64,000 bases of DNA, taken from assembly GCF_954871325.1 (NCBI RefSeq), contig NC_088776.1, positions 12,276,052 through 12,340,051 of the forward strand, given 5' to 3'. Both the position numbers and the translations under genes were made by a program. The notes under the pieces are model-generated. The model made no database searches and had not been told where the DNA came from. It saw nothing but the letters and a program-made list of their open reading frames with translations. Positions within the stretch are counted from its first letter, which is position 1; the number at the start of each line of letters is the position of its first letter. The stretch comes from Gordionus sp. m RMFG-2023. Lineage: Eukaryota; Nematomorpha; Gordioida; Chordodea; Parachordodidae. Positions 62,001-64,000 of the stretch are shown here, in pieces.

Positions 62001-63134
62001 TTTAACTTTCATATAATTTACATTTTACAATTATTAAACTGTCAATTTTCATAATCAAATATCGCGATATAAATATTTTAATTTCGATCTGAAAGGAGAA
62101 AATACATAAACACTTTAAATAGGTATTGGATTTAAAATCTTTTATCCTTCTATTCTATACATATTACAGAATGCGATTAATTTATAACAAAATATAAACA
62201 TCTATTTGCTGATTTTAAAATATAATCAAATGAACTGACATTCTCCTTAATTACCCGGCGGTATCCTCCTAATATGACCATTTTATTTTTTATTGTAATA
62301 TTTCAAGAAGAATTAAAAATGTTAAAAACTTGTTTGTAACATTTAATCTTTTCAGATTAGGATATGGGAAGGTAGGGAGGATATAAGCGATTACGTTGAT
62401 ATACCAGTAGGACTCATAAATTTTCACGATATATACTCCTTTCCTAAACACAAAGTCTTCAAAATACGAATACTTGGATATAGTAGAGGCGGCGACGGTA
62501 AAATGAGTCAGGCGTTTGAAGTTTGTTTGCGTAAGTTTAAATTAATAATATTGTTATACCTTTCTTTGATTTAAAAAAAAATATACTAATTGCTGTTTCT
62601 GTTAATAATGATAATGAGATATAGATGTTTGTTGAGAAATTTTTTTTAAAATTAATACTAAATATCAATTTGAGAATTCAAAATGAAATCCTTACCTTAA
62701 TCATTCATGAATTGGAAGTGTCAATTTTATAAATTTATTTGATAACATCTTTTCTGTTTACATTACATATTCGCATCAAAAGATTTGAGTCTGGGCTAGT
62801 GTATGAAATATTTTACAAACTAATGTTTTAAAAAATATATATATAACATAATGTTTCTTTTAGCCTGATATTATGATTAAGTTGCGGTATATTTATTTGA
62901 AATCTATCCTTTTTTTAAAAAAAAATCTATATATTTCTAGAATGCAACGAGATAGAAAAACAAGATCACATTGAAAGATTGAGCCAAGAATATATGGCAA
63001 AATTTGACGATGACTCTTACAAAACGTATCCATCTTCCCACGGGATCTCGAACATTCCAAATTTTCTAAATTACAAATTTTTAGTCACCTTATTATGTAC
63101 AATCTATGCATTTTCTTTGTTGAAAATTGTTTGA
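34349..63134 (+). CDS. Cont: Contactin (C-type lectin, six Ig, four FN3, GPI-anchored)
   Basis: Contactin is a cell-surface adhesion protein; in Drosophila it works with Neurexin IV and Neuroglian at septate junctions. Exons: 34349-34409, 34452-34677, 34788-35019, 39763-40054, 40470-40776, 42372-42502, 42767-42850, 43198-43295, 43913-44030, 44227-44335, 44448-44629, 45171-45429, 45750-45886, 46013-46636, 46874-47049, 55025-55157, 57154-57309, 58011-58273, 59006-59261, 60006-60419, 60644-60762, 62356-62530, 62941-63134. All introns are GT-AG and all phases agree, giving 4746 nt and about 1581 residues, longer than Drosophila Contactin (about 1390). The start follows an in-frame TAG two codons upstream and opens a signal peptide. 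Domain order matches protostome contactin exactly. Extra length lies in the lectin domain and Ig5. The exon 47049-55025 junction is the least certain. Confidence 0.95.
35567..36330 (-). pseudogene. Fragment of an unidentified multi-copy protein family, antisense in contactin intron 3
   Basis: A long minus-strand frame of about 200 codons is open from about 36236 down to 35567. It contains KPGRTIDQETVNIIENFYSS, DEVSRVMAEKKDYKS, RLILNNLKELYERFK, VGFSKFADLRPKNYILAGAS, GTHSVCVCVIHQN and CNYCPG. A further 20 or so codons (LEKAISLFQKIYKRFWIATN) join in phase across a 46-bp GT-AG intron near 36238-36283. I recall this pattern (FSKFAxLRPK..LAGxSGTHxVCVCxxHQN) from uncharacterised proteins that are repeated in cnidarian and arthropod genomes, which suggests a transposon protein. 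Homologues are longer at both ends, so this is a piece of one. The function is unknown. Confidence 0.6.
37045..37245 (-). repeat. Dispersed repeat, inverted relative to 21157-21355
   Basis: This is the reverse complement of the repeat in the 5-phosphatase intron, ending GGTCGATTTGTCATGGAATT. The two copies differ by point changes and small indels. Confidence 0.7.
37820..38094 (+). mobile_element. hAT transposase C-terminal fragment
   Basis: Bases 38019-38078 translate as LPSSSPVERLFSLASKS, the hAT dimerisation motif. It stops within a few codons and abuts the Tc1-like piece that follows. No terminal repeats were found. Confidence 0.7.
38095..38780 (+). mobile_element. Tc1-like transposase fragment with 3' terminal repeat
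   Basis: The frame 38116-38625 reads GGSLMVWGCFGAGATAYIVK, FQQDNDPKHTSRL and SSDLNPIEHL, then continues past one stop (TAA in place of the usual tryptophan codon after NPIEHL) to NFAAIIKNKGGHIDETKI. QQDNDPKHT holds the second catalytic aspartate and NPIE the glutamate of the DDE triad. The N-terminal DNA-binding half and the first aspartate are missing. The 3' end near 38780 reads, in reverse, TACACTACCTGCCATAAATG, typical of Tc1 ends. The copy is truncated and inactive. Confidence 0.85.
39763..40054 (+). CDS. Cont: Contactin exon 4: C-terminal part of the lectin domain
   Basis: The exon reads VWNEPSLDRNNYMSAWDQES, LVYQYSYRDGAWKWNSTSLR and NNNRLGAFICEKSLNNKF. It matches the end of Drosophila Contactin's lectin domain, with the closing cysteine in FICE. 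It then adds a serine-rich linker before Ig1. The acceptor is AAATACAAG|G in phase 0; the donor is GAAA|GTAATA with a split asparagine. It lies 4.7 kb from exon 3. Confidence 0.88.
40470..42502 (+). CDS. Cont: Contactin exons 5-6: Ig domain 1
   Basis: Exon 40470-40776 contains IQLSCKAIGYPYPSYTWFKN (first cysteine and tryptophan of the Ig fold). Exon 42372-42502 contains DQGEYYCSASNIFGTALSSK (the second cysteine in the YxC motif). They join through a split arginine codon across a 1595-bp intron. Confidence 0.93.
41100..42090. other. G+C-richer non-coding block inside contactin intron 5
   Basis: This block is visibly less A+T-rich than the rest of the introns and has varied codon-like sequence, but both strands are full of stops. 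It looks like an old, decayed coding or transposon sequence. I could not match it to a family. Confidence 0.35.
42767..44030 (+). CDS. Cont: Contactin exons 7-9: Ig domain 2
   Basis: Exon 42767-42850 reads FKPDALPIKAYIRTNTMIPC then QAPDAYP. Exon 43198-43295 reads VRFYWFKDYLPNFVPSDARI then GNLYFST. Exon 43913-44030 reads LDLSDDGNYICMIKSSVAQT and ends KEIKLSVSNT. The block YYWFKDYLPNFV...R.F....G.LYFS is nearly the same in Drosophila Contactin. The 84-nt exon 7 is small and was found only through conserved flanks and phase. Confidence 0.92.
44227..44629 (+). CDS. Cont: Contactin exons 10-11: Ig domain 3
   Basis: Exon 44227-44335 carries MGQEVRIECVAYG. Exon 44448-44629 carries IPQYNWTKADSQLPAKARM and DDGNYRCKASNVIGETEQG. 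A split aspartate codon joins them across a 112-bp intron. Confidence 0.92.
44779..44890. repeat. Two-copy tandem duplication, 56 bp unit
   Basis: Adjacent copies of TTTGGTTTATGAACCTTA-type sequence lie just before a MITE in contactin intron 11. Confidence 0.9.
44918..45116. mobile_element. MITE of the TAGTGTTGTTAAA family, 199 bp
   Basis: It has the same length and layout as the copy at 23757-23956. The ends are TATTGTTGTTAAAC and, in reverse, TATTGTTAAATAGCCC. The inner inverted blocks are GATTTTTAAAAACGG and GATTTTCACAAACGG. The flanking 8-mers do not match, so this copy is older. It ends 54 bp before contactin exon 12. Confidence 0.8.
45171..45886 (+). CDS. Cont: Contactin exons 12-13: Ig domain 4
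   Basis: Exon 45171-45429 reads APVFTLPLKDKFVTPGSKIE, LICEAYGKPEVKYRWFKDGK and a polar insert before NKPRIQLLLDPNEKDKIF. Exon 45750-45886 reads QGLFYEPQIKIVVIRDVTDK and DNGIYQCEASNGHGTRYSSA. Both Ig cysteines and the tryptophan are present. Confidence 0.94.
46013..46636 (+). CDS. Cont: Contactin exon 14: Ig domain 5 with long polar insertion
   Basis: A single 624-nt exon encodes the whole domain: LTEGGNLTLICSPKASPSP, KFKWFF and, at the end, SLRFSDTGIYTCVAENYLGS. About 100 residues rich in Asn, Asp, His, Arg and Tyr (for example HYNHDWDRNRNRHSDHDYDK) lie between the tryptophan and second-cysteine strands, and about 45 extra residues precede the domain. An Ig domain normally needs only 35-45 residues between those strands. 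The inserts are in frame and uninterrupted. Confidence 0.92.
46874..55157 (+). CDS. Cont: Contactin exons 15-16: Ig domain 6, split by an 8-kb intron
   Basis: Exon 46874-47049 reads VNLTLECAALAEPGIELAFE then WTHNGVLIDTNSKYYGLLFE. Exon 55025-55157 reads ITPIKDSSRLVIRNSNLIHS and GEYLCIARTSIDSVPSRIAK. Joining the donor GTAAAT at 47050 to the acceptor at 55024 keeps phase 0 and gives the family's spacing (vertebrate contactins: WSFNG.LID ... LMIRN.QL.HAG.Y.C). A stronger-looking donor GTAAGC at 47099 does not keep phase. The intron is 7975 bp and full of transposons. Confidence 0.85.
47130..48990 (-). mobile_element. LINE fragment (antisense), interrupted by a hAT element
   Basis: In reverse complement this aligns with the LINE at 150-870: 47130-47370 covers the reverse-transcriptase C-terminus and 48606-48700 the region just before it, with the hAT element between. 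An upstream part includes GGCATCCGACGTGTAAAAA near 48942-48960 and a C-run at 48893-48907. Frames are broken throughout. Confidence 0.72.
47379..48597 (-). mobile_element. hAT transposon inserted in a LINE, 1.2 kb
   Basis: The ends are CAGAGTTGGGCAG and, in reverse, CTGAGTTGGGCAG. The flanking 8-mers AGAACAAG (47371-47378) and AGAACGAG (48598-48605) are a target duplication with one change. Minus-strand coding near 47895-47780 reads FLKYNTAIPSSALIERLLSF and RQWSNDRLFEKIDNL, the hAT dimerisation domain. The catalytic part is missing, so it is an internally deleted copy. Removing it restores the LINE alignment. Confidence 0.87.
49150..49870 (+). mobile_element. hAT (TTF/ZMYM-type) transposase remnant
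   Basis: Translations contain YRVEVFRDIIYQIVTSFTEG followed by FSENQHF, then, after broken frames, VRFERTFSKLIRDYKQIFYR and KNLLMMSVERKLLDEI. These match the C-terminal half of hAT transposases of the DUF4371 class (SFERSFSKLK..K..LRS....RL..L..LSIE). There are several stops and shifts. No terminal repeats were recognised. Confidence 0.7.
49897..50085 (+). repeat. Direct repeat flanking the Ty3-like fossils, left copy
   Basis: It begins TGTTTACCATTAATGCGAA and matches 53795-53967 in the same orientation with small indels. It could be an eroded end repeat of the fossil element or an unrelated repeat; its orientation fits only the plus-strand fossil. Confidence 0.6.
50107..50240. repeat. 14-bp minisatellite
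   Basis: Nine exact tandem copies of TGTTTATAATGTAG (50107-50232) plus a partial tenth. Perfect identity indicates recent expansion. Confidence 0.98.
50394..51990 (-). mobile_element. Ty3-like LTR retroelement fossil, antisense partial copy
   Basis: Parts recognisable in reverse are the end of the RNase H region, the zinc-binding and core parts of integrase, and the tail beyond it. It is the same family as the plus-strand piece that begins at 51991, against which it is joined head to head. It is broken in many places, lacks its 5' half and carries a younger 335-bp DNA transposon. It is an old fossil. Confidence 0.8.
50959..51293. mobile_element. Young 335-bp MITE with 40-bp terminal repeats
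   Basis: The terminal inverted repeats start CAATGACATA and agree over about 40 bp with one mismatch (left 50959-50998, right 51254-51293). A perfect 8-bp target duplication AGTGAGGT flanks it (50951-50958 and 51294-51301). No coding is present. The 8-bp duplication suits a hAT-type source, although the terminal sequence differs from the other hAT ends in the window. Confidence 0.92.
51991..53790 (+). mobile_element. Ty3-like LTR retroelement fossil, sense partial copy
   Basis: Recognisable parts in order are the end of reverse transcriptase (from about 52003, with FLGDIIIAGEN and LTYLGHVIDEFGIQP), RNase H (about 52430-52800) and integrase (about 53080-53730, including GLPYILSENGTQY and NGLAERYIR). 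It is partial and broken in many places. It is old, and adjoins an inverted piece of the same family on its left. No intact end repeats were found. Confidence 0.87.
53795..53967 (+). repeat. Direct repeat flanking the Ty3-like fossils, right copy
   Basis: It matches 49897-50085 in the same orientation and begins immediately after the recognisable plus-strand fossil. Confidence 0.6.
53968..55024. other. 3' part of contactin intron 15
   Basis: It contains a two-copy tandem duplication of a 71-bp unit (54481-54629). A short G+C-richer block at 54880-54985 (GGATGCAGGCCGGGT, GAGGGGCGAAACCCCCC) looks like a transposon end. Otherwise I see nothing. Confidence 0.5.
54481..54629. repeat. Two-copy tandem duplication, 71 bp unit
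   Basis: Two essentially identical copies of TTTATAAAATTAAAAAGATT-type sequence follow one another, so the duplication is very recent. Confidence 0.95.
55407..57124 (-). mobile_element. hAT transposon with TAGTGTTGTTAAA ends, filling contactin intron 16
   Basis: The inverted ends are TAGTGTTGTTAAAAGT and, in reverse, TAGTGTTGTTAAAGT, followed on both sides by AACTAGTTAC-rich subterminal repeats. Minus-strand coding near 56510-56460 reads ITDQVGNFLKAFRYA, the hAT signature around the second catalytic residue (family: TDNGSNFVKAFR). Other frames are decayed. The flanking 8-mers GTTCAAAC and GTCCTAAA share five positions, a plausible worn target duplication. It starts 250 bp after exon 16 and ends 29 bp before exon 17. 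Confidence 0.85.
57154..58273 (+). CDS. Cont: Contactin exons 17-18: FN3 domain 1 and start of FN3 domain 2
   Basis: Exon 57154-57309 reads IPSAPSMITASDISTTTAKL then TWTNGGDNGQPIVRYVIQGK. Exon 58011-58273 reads QNLLPRNTYTFRIASTNALG, completing FN3-1, then APRVAPRQLRGGGGNMGDLV and MRWE, opening FN3-2. The tryptophan and the tyrosine-corner (NTYTFRI.A.N..G.G) residues of the fold are present. Confidence 0.93.
57402..57567. mobile_element. Partial MITE of the TAGTGTTGTTAAA family
   Basis: The left end (AGTGTTAAACCTCTCG) and the inner blocks align with 23757-23956; the right end is incomplete after AGCCGTTTTTAATCGATC. Confidence 0.7.
58274..59005. other. Contactin intron 18, no recognised features
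   Basis: A+T-rich sequence; I see no repeat or exon in it. Confidence 0.4.
59006..59261 (+). CDS. Cont: Contactin exon 19: rest of FN3 domain 2
   Basis: It reads PLLGDEHGGPGLHYELFWIK and FMEYMVKIRAINSMGKGPES then LVTVMSAED. The opening PL..DEH.GPGL.Y..FW follows the tryptophan of exon 18, as in contactins. Phase 0 in, phase 1 out (split valine). Confidence 0.94.
59262..60005. other. Contactin intron 19, no recognised features
   Basis: A short G+C-richer stretch lies at 59385-59610 without coding or terminal repeats I can identify. Confidence 0.4.
60006..60419 (+). CDS. Cont: Contactin exon 20: FN3 domain 3
   Basis: The exon encodes the whole domain: PTKEPTLVQAFPHNSTAINV, RWKGLGITRDREIIRGQLLG, YKIQYG and NCRYWVKVMAFNSAGNGPLS. 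About 50 polar residues (ISSNPENGLDESRLNKDNEF and neighbours) are inserted between the YKIQYG strand and the GTVIGIVPNCRYWV strand, longer than in a typical FN3 domain. Confidence 0.94.
60644..62530 (+). CDS. Cont: Contactin exons 21-22: FN3 domain 4
   Basis: Exon 60644-60762 reads APLMQPTDISISGPNSDGAI then RITWSGIYTSNNEEPLEGYK. Exon 62356-62530 reads IRIWEGREDISDYVDIPVGL and HKVFKIRILGYSRGGDGKMS. They join in phase 0 across a 1593-bp intron. The tryptophan, the EGYK.RIWE strand and the final G.G.MS turn mark the FN3 fold. Confidence 0.92.
60763..62355. other. Contactin intron 21, no recognised elements
   Basis: It is A+T-rich with a C-run near 61387-61405. I see no coding and no terminal repeats. 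Confidence 0.4.
62941..63134 (+). CDS. Cont: Contactin exon 23: C-terminal tail and GPI-anchor signal
   Basis: The exon encodes a polar tail (NEIEKQDHIERLSQEYMAKF ... YPSSHGISNIPNF) and ends in a hydrophobic stretch FLVTLLCTIYAFSLLKIV directly before TGA at 63132-63134, with no cytoplasmic tail. This is the layout of a GPI-attachment signal, with small residues (SSHGIS) as candidate attachment sites upstream. GPI anchoring is known for contactins. Confidence 0.9.
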
Positions 63135-64000
63135 TTTCATATTATTTTAATGTATTATAAGTAATTGTACATTATATCAAGAAAAATTGCTTTCGATTCG
63201 TTATCCGTTCCCCGTTATAAAAATTTTTCATTTTTTTCTAATAAGTAGTTATATAACCTTTTTTTTATTTTATACGTGAAACCAAAAAAAGTACTCATTA
63301 ACATCTCATCTCAACTTATTACAATCATCTTAAAATATTTTGCCTTTTATAATCATTTTTAGGGCATTGATTTAATATACGCATTGAAATTAGGATTTTG
63401 TTTTAAAATAAATATTTTTTTATCAATTTTTATTCTCATTTATTCATGTTTGATTTTTTTTAGAGATATGAATGAGTAAATCTTTATATTCCTCTCTTCA
63501 TCAGCCTTCGAATTATACATCGCCATTTCTAACTCGAACACATTCCGTCATATTAATTTTTATAATATAATTAATATTCATACCCTTAAAATTTTGCTAT
63601 AATTGTTAAATTTAACGGCAATATTTTGTTATTTCTTAAACCTCCTCATCAATCATTGAAAATTTTATTTAATAATATTTTGATTTATTTTAAAAAAATA
63701 AATATTTAGATGGGGTAGGTTTTAGGTTAGGAATTTAAACTTAAAAATATTACCCTCAGGAAATGTTAATCACATTTTTTAGACCTTTAATTCAATTTAA
63801 CAATTCCTTATTTTAAACATTCCTTCAAATAAATTTTTTAATATTTATAAATTATTTTTTTTACGCTAAATTTTTTTAAAAAATGGATATTTTAAATTTT
63901 ACAATCATTCGAATTTATATTTTATACGCATTATACATTTTTTTAGAGTTATAGCAAATTTTTATATGAATTAGTTTTTGAAAATAGATATTATTTTTTA
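63135..64000 (+). other. 3' flank of contactin with candidate polyadenylation signal
   Basis: An AATAAA at 63407-63412 lies 270 bp after the stop and is a possible polyadenylation signal, but such hexamers are common by chance in this A+T-rich sequence. I see nothing else. Confidence 0.35.

Overview
The window is strongly A+T-rich animal DNA. It has GT-AG introns from 42 bp to over 14 kb and a dense, nested load of transposons. Two host genes lie head to head, about 5.7 kb apart, and almost every coding exon can be followed by conserved motifs, splice sites and matching reading phase. The presence of a C-type-lectin contactin points to a protostome invertebrate, because vertebrate contactins lack the lectin domain. 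A probable minor-spliceosome intron argues against lineages that lost U12 splicing. I cannot name the species.

Minus strand, about 28.7 kb down to 1.1 kb: an OCRL/INPP5B-type inositol polyphosphate 5-phosphatase. Seventeen well-supported exons and one possible upstream exon encode an N-terminal linker, the complete catalytic domain, the ASH domain and the first part of the RhoGAP-like domain. The remaining 3' exons lie beyond base 1. All catalytic signature motifs are present. The catalytic domain carries an insertion of about 115 residues, and intron 1700-3654 has AT-AC (U12-type) ends. A 14.2 kb intron (6166-20411) holds a MULE, a piggyBac, hAT remnants and three copies of an unclassified repeat arranged in opposite orientations.

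Plus strand, 34.35-63.13 kb: a complete contactin gene of 23 exons. My exon model stays in phase throughout and predicts about 1581 residues: signal peptide, C-type lectin domain, six Ig domains, four fibronectin type III domains and a C-terminal GPI-anchor signal. Intron 35020-39762 splits the lectin domain and holds an antisense fragment of an unidentified multi-copy protein family, a hAT remnant and a Tc1-like transposase. Intron 47050-55024 splits Ig6 and holds a LINE with a hAT inside it, another hAT, and two inverted, broken Ty3-like fossil pieces with a young short transposon inside one of them. Intron 55158-57153 is almost entirely one hAT element.

Between the genes (28.7-34.35 kb) lies a piggyBac with TTAA ends and a 235-codon open transposase fragment. 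Contactin is a neuronal/septate-junction adhesion protein, whereas the 5-phosphatase acts in membrane trafficking. I see no functional link beyond their adjacency. No RNA genes or CRISPR arrays were recognised.
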